Part shown: positions 28,701 through 38,616 of the stretch, piece by piece
Numbering within the stretch: the stretch's first letter is position 1
Layout: each line of letters begins with the position of its first letter
DNA from: a virus
IMG/VR virus record: IMGVR_UViG_3300032088_001800
Span: 1 to 64,000 of that record
DNA: 64,000 nt
Strand: one strand, 5' to 3'
Made by a program: the position numbers and the translations under genes
The notes under the pieces: model-generated
Seen by the model: only the letters and a program-made list of their open reading frames with translations
What the model was told of the DNA's origin: nothing
The model's database searches: none

Positions 28701-31700
28701 CTAGTACTCGACCTTGATCAATATTAATACTATCATTATACGGTTCGCTTACTGCAAAGAATTTGCCGTCATCACTAACTGCAATATCATGATATATACC
28801 GTCTTTGGTTAATGTATCTTCAAGCAATTGCTTAAACATATATTTTGAGCCGTCTAATTTATAAATGCCAATTGTAGCAATAGTATCATCAACTGTAAAG
28901 TTAGTAATATAGATTCCTTCAGCATACTCGTCAAGTGCTAAGTATTCCCAAGTACTATCAGCTGTGTCGGCTGCTAGAGTTGCATCACGCACAGTTTCAT
29001 CATTAAACAATGTTGAACTAATTCTAAATGTTGTGTCGCTTAGAATACTATGAACATAATATGTTTGGTTTTCGGCTAGTGGTGACTGAGCAGCAGCATT
29101 AGATGAATCAAGTTCATTTGGTATTCTAACTCTAACCGGCATACCAATATAAAGCCATGCTGTTGAATCAATTGTAATAGTATCAGCATCAGTATCAATT
29201 GACTCTACTTTAGCTTCAACTGAATGTTCATTTAGTACTACTAATAGTTTTCCGTCTTTGCTTAGATCAAAACTCTTTGCAAATTGTGTTAATGGCCATT
29301 TAGATTCAAATAACATTTGTGATTCGTATAGTGTGTTATTAGTTTCTGTTGGTAAGTAACCTAAATAATCTTCGCCACTTGTAACTATTTCCCAATCGTT
29401 AGTGCTAAATGGCTGTGTGCCATCTACTTTAGTTTTTGCTTTATAAAGTTTTAGTGTACTATCGTCATCTGGATCAGCATATTTTACAAGTTCTCCTGGT
29501 GCATAATCTAGTACAGGATCGTTTTGGAACAATCCTCTATAATCATCGTCCTTGCCGTATCTCCAACTTATTCTATTCCAGTAAGTAGTATTTCCTATGT
29601 CAATTACAGGTTCAAGTTGAGGTACATCTCTTTTTGCTTCATAAAACTCTCCCTGATACTCAACTATTACACCTTGTTCAAATGTATTAAGAGGTCCCCA
29701 TTCGCCAAAATAGTTATCGGCTTTGTCAATAGGTACTCCGTGCTTAATAATTTCAAGTTGTCCGGTTCCTAATGTACTAGAAACAAGCAATGTATAATCT
29801 AAGCCTGATTGTACTAGTTTAAGTTTTGTACCGTACCCTCTATTATCACTAGCTCTTTCACTAACAAAACTATCTACGTATCTAAATCCTGAAGTGCCAT
29901 TAAATTTAAAGATACTTATTGTACCTTCATTGACATTCTGTACTTGACCAAATTCGTCAACTGGTATACTATAAACTTGTGTATAATCTCTATTAAATGC
30001 ATCTGGGTAGTTTGCAGGAACTTGTGCTCCTTGTTGAGCTACTGCATCATAGAACCAATATTCTTCGTCTACAATTTTGCTGTACTGCCAACTTGGATCT
30101 TCAGCAGCTGGTGGCAATGATACTAATGGTAAATTACCTTCAGCATTTTCAAAGACCATTAATCCGCCAATTTGATCAGTACCCATAGCAACATCTTGAA
30201 GCACACTATCAATTTTGCCCATTACTCTTCCAGGCTGTCCTGGGAATAACGTAGCATCAGGTTCTCTGCGAATTTCATATCTACCAATATTGTTTAACTG
30301 TGACCAGTCGCCTGATATATTTTTAAGATAAACTCTTACTTTATTAAAGTCTCTTTGATATAATACAACTTCAGCTCGGCTTGTGGTTCTAGTACTTAAA
30401 CTTAGGCCGCCAAAGCCGTCAAACGGTGTTTGTACATCTGTAATAATTGAGCCAACTAACGGTTCATATGGTAAATCGTTTTGGAATTCTGTAAATTCAA
30501 AATCAATAAATCCATCCCAAATATCTGTTATTGTATGTTTTTTATTTAATTGTTCAAAAGTAAAGCCTGCAGAAGCAACGTCAATAATATAGTTGTCAAG
30601 ATCATATAATTGTAATCTAACTTTAACATTGTTTCCTGTATTAGGATCTACTAATACATTTCCATTTATATCAGTAATTTTATTTTGATACTGTTTACTC
30701 ATTCTTACTACAAATTTATCTGTAGCAAATGTAGCAGGAGTAGCTAAGTTTCCATTATCACCTAAATATGTAAGGTTAATAATTTGTCCAGCTTGCTGCT
30801 GTTGACCTGTATAACTTCCTATACTACTAATTAAATTTTGTAAGTTAAAGTATTCAAAAATATTTCTATTATCACTTTGTCGCTTAACATCATTATATAT
30901 TAAACCTGTACCAGTTTCAATCCATGTAGAACCATTTTCATAAACTTTACTTACTGTTTTTTCAGCATCCGAATAAACATTAACTAACCAAAAACCAGAT
31001 AGTCCATCAATTACATTATCTGCAAGTATATTATATGTTCCCATTATGTCGGCATCATTTACATATAAATCACCAAATGCATCAAACACACCGTTGACAT
31101 TAATTAGGTACATTACAACACTATCATCTTGTGTTTCAATGTAATAAACTTCGCCGCTGCCTGTTGGAGTAGTAACTGAATTTCCTATCTGTGGTAATAT
31201 CGTAAACGTATCAACGTATATTACTAAGTCAACTTTTTGTACAATAGTATGAGTATCAGTAATATCTTCGTATGTAAGTGTTCCGCTATCACCGTCCCAA
31301 GGTAATGTTAAATCTAAAGTAGGATTACTTCTAGAAAATCTGTTCCAAGTAAGACCTACACTGTCGCCCGGCTCTGTTGCAAGATATGCTGTCTTCGGAG
31401 CTCTAATTAAGAAGTGATCAGTTGGTTTATCAGTAAGACCAGGATTACCAGTAAGTAGTAAACTGATTAAACTACTATCAGCATCATCTTGACCTGCAAT
31501 ATCTGTATAACTGTTAAATGTATTAAATTCAACACTAGGTTGTTGAGGTATAATAGTTCTATTGGCTTTGTATAATCCTTCTCTAAACGAAATTACATCA
31601 TTTTTACTATATTCTTGTGTTGGTACAAAATCACCTTGAAATCTTGTTCTTATTTCTGCTGCGTCTGGAGTACCTACTGCTAAGAAATTGCCGTCTGGTG

Positions 31701-34700
31701 AAATTGCTATATCACTACCAAAGTTAATATCACGCTGTGTTACAACAAAACTATCAAAAATACCATTATTACCTAATAATGTTTCGATTGTTCCGTTGAC
31801 TGAAATCAAGTCAGCACCTTCTACATTTAGCTGTCCTCGGACATTTTCTAAATAAACTGTGTTACCAGATGTTGTTTGTGATATAGTAGCTGTGCAATTT
31901 CCTTGTTTAAATTTGTGTCCTGCAACTACATTTACTGACTGTGATAATGTAAGCACTGCATCGTTGACTCTAATATTATCTGGTGGTAAAATAGTCTGTG
32001 TTAATACTAAGTTATTAGTTTCTACTGATCTTCTATAGTAATGAACTTTGCCATCATTATCATCAGATGCAGATACCATTAAGTTTCTATTGTCGTCACT
32101 AACTGAAAGAGCTACACCGTATTTTTGAAAGTTATCTGTAGGAGTTGCAGGATTAAAAATAACCTGTTGTTCTACATAATTCTCAGTATTTTGAATTACA
32201 CTCCAACTCTTATCTAATTTGTCAATCCAAACTTTTTGGTTTTCATCTTTATAACTTTCGATAAGAGTATTCAATTCATTTATATCTTTTACTCGTACGC
32301 TTCTAAATCTAGCAACTAGATAGTTTACATTTTCTATTGCTGATACCACAACGCCTTCTGGTACTTGTAGTACCATTGTGTCTACACTTACTTCTGAAAC
32401 ATACAAAAAGTTTAGAAGATTTGATGATGCTGCGCCATATATACCAACTACATCACCTTTCTTTATATCGCCGCCTACAAATTTTGTAGTATTAACTCTA
32501 ATAAAAGGAGTTATAGATCCAGCAATTTCGTCAGCACCTTCGTCTTCTGGTGTTATGCTATTAACGTTGTAAGGTGTATCAACTAACTGGTACACATTCC
32601 AATCTTTATCAAAACTAATATTATCATCAGTTACCCAAACATAATCGCCAACAGTAATTTGCGGAGTTTGAATTTTAAGTAGATCGTCTTTGGTCCTAAC
32701 TCTAAACTTTATATCTTCAGTTCTAACATAACCAGCTGACTGAATATATTCTTTTACATCATCAATTTTAGGAAATACTTTTGATTGATATTCAGAATCT
32801 CTTGAATATACTTCGTATGGCTGTATTTCAATTGCTGTGTCAGATCTTGTAGGATTCTTAATATCTACTAGTTCAATTGGTTGAGGAGTAATTCTAAATT
32901 TAGATTCGTCTAAAATAAAGTCTACATCTTTATACTTAGAAGTAGCACCATATTGTCCTAATTGCACAGCCCATTCTTCAAAGAACTCTAAACTATCTTT
33001 TTCAGCATAATTTAAAGCGTCAAATAATTTACTAAGTGCATTAACAGTACCCTTATCCTGTATCATACCTTGATAGAATTTGTATTGACTTACGTCATCA
33101 TTTATAATATTAGCAAGATAATTTCTTGGTTGATAACCTATAAGATGTTGTGCGAGTTTTTGTTGCTCAATATCAAAGTTGTCACTATCGAGATCATAAA
33201 AGTCTGCAAATTGATTAATTTTATAATCAAAGTTTACCATTAATTGGGACTCTGGCTTTTCTGCAAGTTTTTGCCAACTAGATGTTTGAAAGAACTGACT
33301 TCCTGGAGTGTTTAATAATGCTACATAATAAAACTCTTTATATTTTACAACATCGCCAATTATATAATCTTTATAACTATCCCATACTGTGATATTTGTG
33401 TCATCGTAAATAAACCCTGGCACATCCATTCCGCCAGTCCATTCGTCACTTCTGTATCCTATAACTTTAATACGTTCTTGCCTATATCCAGTTGCTGGAT
33501 GAAAGATTGTATCTCCAAACTGTGTTGTGTTATCTAGCAAGCATACATGCTCTTTTTGTACTAATGGTAGTTGTGCTTGATATATACCTTGATCAGTATT
33601 CTTAAGAATCATTCCAAAACTATTTTGTTGTCTAATAGTATGATCAAACTCTTTCTTAATTTGGCGTGCATCAGCATCTAATATACTGTAAGGATAAAAG
33701 TTATCAAATATATTATCTATTACTGCGTAGTCTTTCTTAAACTGTAATACATTTGCTGCTGGACTTAAACTAATTGCTGTGCCTGCTGCCCAGTTTTGTG
33801 TTGTCCAGAATAAAAATTCTTTACATGTGTATGTCCAGTCATCAATATCATCTGTATTGGCATTAAAGGTGTCAAAAACAAATCCTTGATCTTCTAAGTA
33901 TTTTCCGTACCCTAGAAGAAAATCTACAACCTCTTGACTTGTTCTAAATTGCGTTCCGTAATTTAATCTTTTTATTTTTTTACTAAATGTTTTTCTAATA
34001 ATTGCACGTTTGCCGCCTTCAACTGGAACTTCTGGCATTGAAACTAAATTATCAGTTGTAAATACTGTTGTGCTTTCAAATGCTGTTGTTGCTCTATAAT
34101 AACGGCCTGCATTTTCTATAACAGCACCTTCTGAAAATCTTCTATTCGGTGTCCAAGATTCAAAAGTTTCACTGATGCCGCCGACAGTAATTGTTCTATC
34201 TACTGTAGACTCAATATGAGGGTGATATGAAAAGTAAGGAGTATCAAATGCATATCCTCTTATAATAAATCCGCTGGATTGTTTTTCGACTGTTACACCA
34301 CTGTATATTTGGTTTTCTAAAGGTGAACTTGTATTAAATATTATTTGGTAATTTTCTTCTGGAACAAAAACATTGCCTTGATTATACGGTGTTCGTGAAT
34401 CCAATACTAACTTAAATTTAGACTTGTCAGTAAATCCACCAATCTTAAATCCAAGTTGATTTGTTAGCGTTGTTAATTCATCTTTATATTCTTGATATAT
34501 TGAACTTACGTTAGCACTTATATAATTGTATAGATAATTAATCAATCCGCTTGTTATAACTCTTTCAGTACCATTATAAGAGTTAGGAAATTGTATGTCT
34601 GCTAATGTAATAAATTTACCTGTAGTAGAATAAACATGTTGTCCTGCAAGGTTTGGGGTAATTCTAGAAAGATCAAAACATCTACCAAACATTTCGTTAG

Positions 34701-37700
34701 GTTTATTTAGAACTAATCCAGATATAATAGCAAACGGATATTCACTACTACGTCTCCAAGCATTTTCAACTGGTGATACATCACCAAATTTAAACTTGTT
34801 TCTTGTATTTCTTGAAACATAATTTTTTGCAAAGTTTGCTTTTAAGGGTGAAGCTATATTACCAGCAGAATCAACTGGAATATGCTTTAATAAATTAGGA
34901 CGAGCATATCTTACATCACGTCTAGTATTAGCAGGATCTTTAATTAGTCCTTCTGAAATATCTTCCCAAAGAATTAAGTTATCGCCTGTGTACGGAGCCT
35001 TGCCATATGTATCTTCCCACCAAGTAGGTTTCACTGTGATACCGAGCATTTCCCAAGGATGTGTATGCGGACGATCAGTGTCGTATGCTTTTCTATATAC
35101 GCCGCGCCAAAAACCCGGAAGTTCTTCACCATTAGGAGCATTCATATAAGAGTAGTTAAACGTTAATTGATTACCTCTATCGTAGAATGAGTTATCTGTA
35201 TAATCTGCATCAACTAACTGTTGCCATTCAACAAAACTACTTAATAATGAATTATTAAAGTCATCATACTTAATACCAGTGTTTCTATAATATCCAGGAA
35301 TATAATCGTGTATATTAAATATTTCTTGGTTGTACTCGAACTTAATATTATTAAAGATTCTTTTTTCAAGTTCTAATAACAAGTTATCTCTATAATCATT
35401 AAATGCAACAACTATAGACCCGTCATGTCCTTGTATAACTTTAGTTTCTTCTTGATAAGTGTTGTCTACAAAAATAGCCGGTTCATATTTTGGATACAAT
35501 CCTAACTTAGTAGGTGTTGCCGGAATAAAGGATCCGTCAGTTGATTCCCATTCAACTATTTCAATCTCATCGCCAACATTTTGTTCTGCCACAATTAGTA
35601 CAAAACCTTCAGTACTAAAGCTGTAGTCAATGCCATTAGCTAATAACAAACCATTTAAGTATACTTGTACAGATTTACTAGACAAAGCTGAAGCATCAAA
35701 TGCTGATGTTAATTGATAATAAGGATTTCTTGAATCAAGTACAGAGTTTCTAATAACATTGTTTGCTCCAGTAGGAACCATATCACTAAAGTAATAAGGC
35801 ATATTAGGAGTTTTATCTTTGTTTAATTCTTTTAATATTAAGTCAACATGTGTCCTTGTCGGACCATCATAACCTAATGTTTCTGCTGTTTGTAGAAATA
35901 CTCTTTTAAATTTTGCATAATCATTTTTTGATTGCTTTAAAGATTTTACAATGTTAAAGTTTTTATTAGTTATATGATATCCTGCTAGATTCATAGGAGC
36001 AGTATGCTTTACAAATCTTTTACCGTATCTATTAATATTTTTTATATCACGTAAATTACTTGGACCTGGATATATACCTGAAAACGCATTTATATCTTCT
36101 ACCATAGAATCTACATGATCAATAACTTCGCCTAATGTAAACTGAGCTATATCATCGTTGCTCGGGTTTCTTTCTAAATTAATTGGAAAATCGTAATGTC
36201 CGTTTTCATTTTTATCAGCTGTTGTCTTTACCCTTAATTCTACCACATCGTTTTCTAGTAAGTCTGTTAGAAAACGTACAAATACTCGGCCGTTAATTCT
36301 ATCTAATTCATAATCTAAAAGATTACTCTTTAATTGTTTATTAACATAAACTGCAACACGCAAGTCAGTAACATTTACTGCATTATCTACAACATCTACT
36401 TCAAAATTATTCTGTTGATCTATTGTAGATACATATTGTCTAATAATTTTCTGTACCATTTTAGTAGGTTTTGATTCCCAACCATTTTGGTAACTATATT
36501 CTTTATTATTATTATATTTTTTGAGGAATGATGTGTCAGTCTTTACAGTATAGAAGCCAGCAGCATCTTGATAAACAAATGTATCAGTAAGAAGATTAAA
36601 GTTAAATAATATATCTCCTGAATTTTCAATTGATTGATATTCTAATGGAAATCCTAACTCACTATCTGCTGTTCCTTCACCTTGTGAATAACTGAATAAT
36701 TTAGTACCTGTAAAATTACTTGCTTCGTATGTTGTAGTATCTGAATAACTTACTTCGTTTGCATCAAACAAATCAAACGTTGGATTTGTGTTTACTCCAG
36801 CTTTTGTTTGTGACGCTTTCCATTGTGAATTATCATAGTAAAATAAACTACCTGCAAATTCAACACCTTGTGTAATAAGCACTGTCTGTAAATCTTGAGG
36901 TATAGTGTCAGCTGTTTCGATTAAAGTTATTTGGCGTCTATTATTAGTTGTTACAAATTTTACTTCATAAATTTTTCCGCTAACAAGTATATCAGTATCA
37001 GCTGCAAATAGTACACGCATGCCTTCTGCTAATGCAACACCATCAACACTATAACCTAATGATCCTTCAATTATTGAAAATACATCTGTTGTATAGTTGT
37101 CAATTAAGTCAATATCTTTTTTAGCAAATACTCCGCTATTGTGCAACTTTAATCCTGGTTCAAATTCAATAATAGGTCTTTTTGCTCTAGCACTTTGATC
37201 TATATTGCTTGGTTGATTATTTCTTGATGCTGCATAATCAATAACATCTTTGTGGAACCATCTATTGTATCTTGCCCAAGGATTTTTATCAGGACTAGCT
37301 CTGTTTATAATAATGTAATCTTTAGTACCTGCATAACTACTTTGGTTTGCAAAAGGTAATCTATCGAATCCTTCGCTATCAAACAAGACAGCTTTTTCAG
37401 AAGCATAAGCAGCAGGAATAATTAAGTCTTTATCTCTAACTAATGTTATTTGGCTTCCGACTCCTTCAACATAATATGTTCCTTCACTATATGTATTTGG
37501 AGTAACTTTTCCTAAGAATTCAACTTTAAGACCGTTTGTAAATTTAACACCATTAGAACTTGTGTATTCTTTTTTTCCAATAATTTCTGCATCTATATTA
37601 ATTGCTGTATTTTCTTCAATATCAAAAATTCTTACTTGGCCACTAGTATTCAAATCATTCTTACTAATATAGAATAAGAAGTCAGGAGCATTTAGCGGAA

Positions 37701-38616
37701 TAGTAAATTCTATTACTCCGCTTTCAATATATACATTTGCAATTTCTGTACCTTCTTCATCAAATCTAGCTATTCCATTAGGATATAATTCACTAATGTT
37801 TTCATCATCGCCAATTTCAATGCCGCCTTCACGCGGCTGTACAATAAATTCTCCAAGATCATATGCTTCGCCATACAATGTAGCATCAAATAATCCTTCT
37901 CCTCTAACACCTTCTCTTGTTGCTGTTATTACAGAGTTGCCAGGTGTAAATGATCTTGATATTGCAAATGCCATTGGGTGGCCCGGTGTATCAATTTCAA
38001 ACCTATATGTTTGACCTCTATATAATACAAGATTTGGATTAGCAGTTAGTCCGTCCGGAGTAAACAAAAATGCAGTATCTTCTCCGGCAGTAGTTAAGCC
38101 TACTGAGTATGTACTTGTAACTGATTGAGATTGTCCTAAAACTTCAACTGTTTGTGGACCAGTTGGTAACCAATAGTATTCTCTAAAGTTTACAAATTTA
38201 TCCCAATCAATATGCGGGTTCCATGGATGGTAATCTTGAGCATAAGTTGCTGAATGATTAATAGTGTTGCCGCCAAATACACCTATTTGGTTTGTAATAT
38301 CATTATAATCTTTGTAAAAATTAACAGTGCCTAATTCATCCTTTTGAACTATAGCTGGTTCAAATTGGTAGTCTGTTCTTTGCTTAGATACGTCAGGAAC
38401 ATAATTATCTCCTGGTGCAAATGCTTTTGCTGTTGTTCTTCCATAATAAGATGTAAGTTTTTCAGCTACGCCAGGTTGTATTAACTGATCTAAAGTTGCT
38501 TGTAAAAAGTTTACGTTTGCTGTTGTTCTAAAGTAACGAGGTAATAAATCTGAGCTACGTCTTTTTTCACTACCTTCACCTGGTAGTGGTTTATCGTTTT
38601 GATTATCTATAGCCAT
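22732..38616 (-). CDS. Giant virion structural protein (5294 residues)
   Basis: One uninterrupted frame of 15.9 kb encodes about 5294 residues. The N-terminus (LLPRYFRTTANVNFLQATLD, DNYVPDVSKQRTDYQFEPAI, HIDWDKFVNFREYYWLP) is a recognised opening of very large structural proteins of marine T4-like phages. Residues roughly 2180-3420 contain repeated blades such as IAISPDGNFLAVGTP and IAVSDDGKFFAVSEP, suggesting a beta-propeller-like region. GGGGSGATAQAYLGRG and nearby NPGSGY repeats occur around 4220-4290 and again near 3850. Near 5050-5110 is INKERIEYLVKEDNTLRQLR and GTLGTS. No enzymatic motif was seen. The start overlaps the gp6 stop by one base (TAATG). It is probably a tail- or baseplate-attached fibre or whisker, although its location is inferred. 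Confidence 0.85.
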   Translation of the reverse strand: MAIDNQNDKPLPGEGSEKRRSSDLLPRYFRTTANVNFLQATLDQLIQPGVAEKLTSYYGRTTAKAFAPGDNYVPDVSKQRTDYQFEPAIVQKDELGTVNFYKDYNDITNQIGVFGGNTINHSATYAQDYHPWNPHIDWDKFVNFREYYWLPTGPQTVEVLGQSQSVTSTYSVGLTTAGEDTAFLFTPDGLTANPNLVLYRGQTYRFEIDTPGHPMAFAISRSFTPGNSVITATREGVRGEGLFDATLYGEAYDLGEFIVQPREGGIEIGDDENISELYPNGIARFDEEGTEIANVYIESGVIEFTIPLNAPDFLFYISKNDLNTSGQVRIFDIEENTAINIDAEIIGKKEYTSSNGVKFTNGLKVEFLGKVTPNTYSEGTYYVEGVGSQITLVRDKDLIIPAAYASEKAVLFDSEGFDRLPFANQSSYAGTKDYIIINRASPDKNPWARYNRWFHKDVIDYAASRNNQPSNIDQSARAKRPIIEFEPGLKLHNSGVFAKKDIDLIDNYTTDVFSIIEGSLGYSVDGVALAEGMRVLFAADTDILVSGKIYEVKFVTTNNRRQITLIETADTIPQDLQTVLITQGVEFAGSLFYYDNSQWKASQTKAGVNTNPTFDLFDANEVSYSDTTTYEASNFTGTKLFSYSQGEGTADSELGFPLEYQSIENSGDILFNFNLLTDTFVYQDAAGFYTVKTDTSFLKKYNNNKEYSYQNGWESKPTKMVQKIIRQYVSTIDQQNNFEVDVVDNAVNVTDLRVAVYVNKQLKSNLLDYELDRINGRVFVRFLTDLLENDVVELRVKTTADKNENGHYDFPINLERNPSNDDIAQFTLGEVIDHVDSMVEDINAFSGIYPGPSNLRDIKNINRYGKRFVKHTAPMNLAGYHITNKNFNIVKSLKQSKNDYAKFKRVFLQTAETLGYDGPTRTHVDLILKELNKDKTPNMPYYFSDMVPTGANNVIRNSVLDSRNPYYQLTSAFDASALSSKSVQVYLNGLLLANGIDYSFSTEGFVLIVAEQNVGDEIEIVEWESTDGSFIPATPTKLGLYPKYEPAIFVDNTYQEETKVIQGHDGSIVVAFNDYRDNLLLELEKRIFNNIKFEYNQEIFNIHDYIPGYYRNTGIKYDDFNNSLLSSFVEWQQLVDADYTDNSFYDRGNQLTFNYSYMNAPNGEELPGFWRGVYRKAYDTDRPHTHPWEMLGITVKPTWWEDTYGKAPYTGDNLILWEDISEGLIKDPANTRRDVRYARPNLLKHIPVDSAGNIASPLKANFAKNYVSRNTRNKFKFGDVSPVENAWRRSSEYPFAIISGLVLNKPNEMFGRCFDLSRITPNLAGQHVYSTTGKFITLADIQFPNSYNGTERVITSGLINYLYNYISANVSSIYQEYKDELTTLTNQLGFKIGGFTDKSKFKLVLDSRTPYNQGNVFVPEENYQIIFNTSSPLENQIYSGVTVEKQSSGFIIRGYAFDTPYFSYHPHIESTVDRTITVGGISETFESWTPNRRFSEGAVIENAGRYYRATTAFESTTVFTTDNLVSMPEVPVEGGKRAIIRKTFSKKIKRLNYGTQFRTSQEVVDFLLGYGKYLEDQGFVFDTFNANTDDIDDWTYTCKEFLFWTTQNWAAGTAISLSPAANVLQFKKDYAVIDNIFDNFYPYSILDADARQIKKEFDHTIRQQNSFGMILKNTDQGIYQAQLPLVQKEHVCLLDNTTQFGDTIFHPATGYRQERIKVIGYRSDEWTGGMDVPGFIYDDTNITVWDSYKDYIIGDVVKYKEFYYVALLNTPGSQFFQTSSWQKLAEKPESQLMVNFDYKINQFADFYDLDSDNFDIEQQKLAQHLIGYQPRNYLANIINDDVSQYKFYQGMIQDKGTVNALSKLFDALNYAEKDSLEFFEEWAVQLGQYGATSKYKDVDFILDESKFRITPQPIELVDIKNPTRSDTAIEIQPYEVYSRDSEYQSKVFPKIDDVKEYIQSAGYVRTEDIKFRVRTKDDLLKIQTPQITVGDYVWVTDDNISFDKDWNVYQLVDTPYNVNSITPEDEGADEIAGSITPFIRVNTTKFVGGDIKKGDVVGIYGAASSNLLNFLYVSEVSVDTMVLQVPEGVVVSAIENVNYLVARFRSVRVKDINELNTLIESYKDENQKVWIDKLDKSWSVIQNTENYVEQQVIFNPATPTDNFQKYGVALSVSDDNRNLMVSASDDNDGKVHYYRRSVETNNLVLTQTILPPDNIRVNDAVLTLSQSVNVVAGHKFKQGNCTATISQTTSGNTVYLENVRGQLNVEGADLISVNGTIETLLGNNGIFDSFVVTQRDINFGSDIAISPDGNFLAVGTPDAAEIRTRFQGDFVPTQEYSKNDVISFREGLYKANRTIIPQQPSVEFNTFNSYTDIAGQDDADSSLISLLLTGNPGLTDKPTDHFLIRAPKTAYLATEPGDSVGLTWNRFSRSNPTLDLTLPWDGDSGTLTYEDITDTHTIVQKVDLVIYVDTFTILPQIGNSVTTPTGSGEVYYIETQDDSVVMYLINVNGVFDAFGDLYVNDADIMGTYNILADNVIDGLSGFWLVNVYSDAEKTVSKVYENGSTWIETGTGLIYNDVKRQSDNRNIFEYFNLQNLISSIGSYTGQQQQAGQIINLTYLGDNGNLATPATFATDKFVVRMSKQYQNKITDINGNVLVDPNTGNNVKVRLQLYDLDNYIIDVASAGFTFEQLNKKHTITDIWDGFIDFEFTEFQNDLPYEPLVGSIITDVQTPFDGFGGLSLSTRTTSRAEVVLYQRDFNKVRVYLKNISGDWSQLNNIGRYEIRREPDATLFPGQPGRVMGKIDSVLQDVAMGTDQIGGLMVFENAEGNLPLVSLPPAAEDPSWQYSKIVDEEYWFYDAVAQQGAQVPANYPDAFNRDYTQVYSIPVDEFGQVQNVNEGTISIFKFNGTSGFRYVDSFVSERASDNRGYGTKLKLVQSGLDYTLLVSSTLGTGQLEIIKHGVPIDKADNYFGEWGPLNTFEQGVIVEYQGEFYEAKRDVPQLEPVIDIGNTTYWNRISWRYGKDDDYRGLFQNDPVLDYAPGELVKYADPDDDSTLKLYKAKTKVDGTQPFSTNDWEIVTSGEDYLGYLPTETNNTLYESQMLFESKWPLTQFAKSFDLSKDGKLLVVLNEHSVEAKVESIDTDADTITIDSTAWLYIGMPVRVRIPNELDSSNAAAQSPLAENQTYYVHSILSDTTFRISSTLFNDETVRDATLAADTADSTWEYLALDEYAEGIYITNFTVDDTIATIGIYKLDGSKYMFKQLLEDTLTKDGIYHDIAVSDDGKFFAVSEPYNDSINIDQGRVLVYKENAAGVFELSQTLISPNNEQSELFGFNIDFSKNEIVITSKNGDITSPTTFDGTIVGNTEPTTTYDSGFTTFNNVLVNSGVVYVFENLNDSFVFAERFNYTGETQAFGEVLVINDNHTYVGMPRIEKDTYQGEIIDYRKPFDKSAWNILRSPVDAVDIKLIEGMFLYNKRTNQKVLDLDYVDIIQGKLPGPAEQEIDYKVPYDPARYNVTPLEGMFDEGDPWGANYVGSVWYDISLSKFVNAYQGDITFQKNNFNKLMPDYLVSVHEWVESDYSPAKWDELSETEIGYQAGITGQTVYSDAQYTQVVNYDSATQTFGSKFYFWVTRKKDVPKNSTNRKLSVLDIGNLIQNPAGNGYKHVALLAQDRFIVHNCDSLLNDKDIVLNVRWLANNDREQNVHTQYQIMSDGLETSKLNPEIEQKWFDSLVGYDAQMRQVPDPNLPVKLKYGNRFSPRQGMFVNKTEALKQVIERVNLVLAEKLIVDDFDLSPLTSSQSIPSKFTNLYDFEIDTVEELRFIGTSKIVQAQLTPVISNGAIRSVEITEPGRGYKDINFNPETDTIRKGPTVEIVGQGTGAEIQTFINNLGQVTSVEVINQGENYTNATRLLVRKLSVLVITDSTVYGKWAIYDWDNSSKEWFRKRVQEFDTSLFWSYADWYANGYNEFTDIDYSLQGTYELYGLENRIGDIVKISSVGTGGWLLLRKVANEDTEDFTINYETIGRQSGTIIFDNSLYDLLNNSLGYDVRSFDSYFYDNQPVQELRIILNTIRDNIFVDELEVEYNNLWFASLRYVFSEQLYVDWAFKTSFVKVKHNLGVLQQDITFNNDTLPSYEAYIEEAKPFKTSIREFVSNYEAIDESNSKISDFDVPAYYDTVSKKITVPIIKVVDDVVVSNDTKINEFPRKDFTDNVGYEITSIEIANPGSKYTFTPKIIIEGGGGSGATAQAYLGRGAITKIEVTNPGSGYISAPTITIQGSQASGGIEASASVIIGNSLIRTALMKVKFDRTSGSMYIMDLDTTETFTGTGFKTLYNLEWPIANDSTKVKISVDGEEALRSEYTYYNKENNDKSYTRLQGVIDFTTPPSNLAVITVEYEKSVDMLHAQDRVNFFYNPTSGMLGKELNQLMDGIDYGGVQIRSFEFTGPSGWDSDSWYSTTWDSYINTFEDEVFIFDGSTISIKLGQPLEAATNYNVYVRLLGETEYTRIDGASPDSSDTTYDGPWIETLIGDGTTDIIELDELGITVKDGDSIIIRKETSDGSFEPDDLSFDTALSGGDLAYSTAKGIAAEEIIIDGDGFVTPTTSKGTEELVPGQLIDSLDIQVYERETGGQGMIYAQTFVLGANDTEFDLKIIPASVDSILVKLDNTLLSPSEYTIDWTNNKLVLDSANLAVNQVLSVVAVGTGQQNVLDTGRFVATGDTADYLTAVKYQESMSAYVTINGIKQDIILIEADDSFPNFGGNTVIRFESEPDTGALIDYVIFADDTIINVSQMARSSLIGDGSTVSFTLPSTPLYQTPLEYKMLVKVGNKVLNPGYNAEFTIPQDRQRQYQLELFQKPSGSISNVENNVKPFINGKAITFPNQWVFDSSNSIIELQPGVGKPGDILEVYIVGDGEYTITNNVITFADTPGYDVGIELITFTNHDILNSERINYEVAARSLLTAGSKEYSTYHRLSTGEILLRKPVIDAQYVWISVNGELLIPSLDYHVTDDRTKVRIEQKLNPDDVIDVLSFSAPIATERFAYRQFKDMLNRTHFKRIDQATTTLTQNLNYYDLRIEVADGSALPEPNKGKNIPGIIWINKERIEYLVKEDNTLRQLRRGTLGTSVNESITSGTSVYDQGPNKSIPYKDETITRIHTTDGSTKVIDLDFDPDNSVQVYNAAHDLEVSAVEFFEVFYQGRRLRKTSQLSFNPTTALDSNEGDIILPPEFSVVGNILTLNIADPDTGIYGNYIPPANVQVHIIRKQGKVWNDPDTSLANSDNNIANFLRSGSINFIE

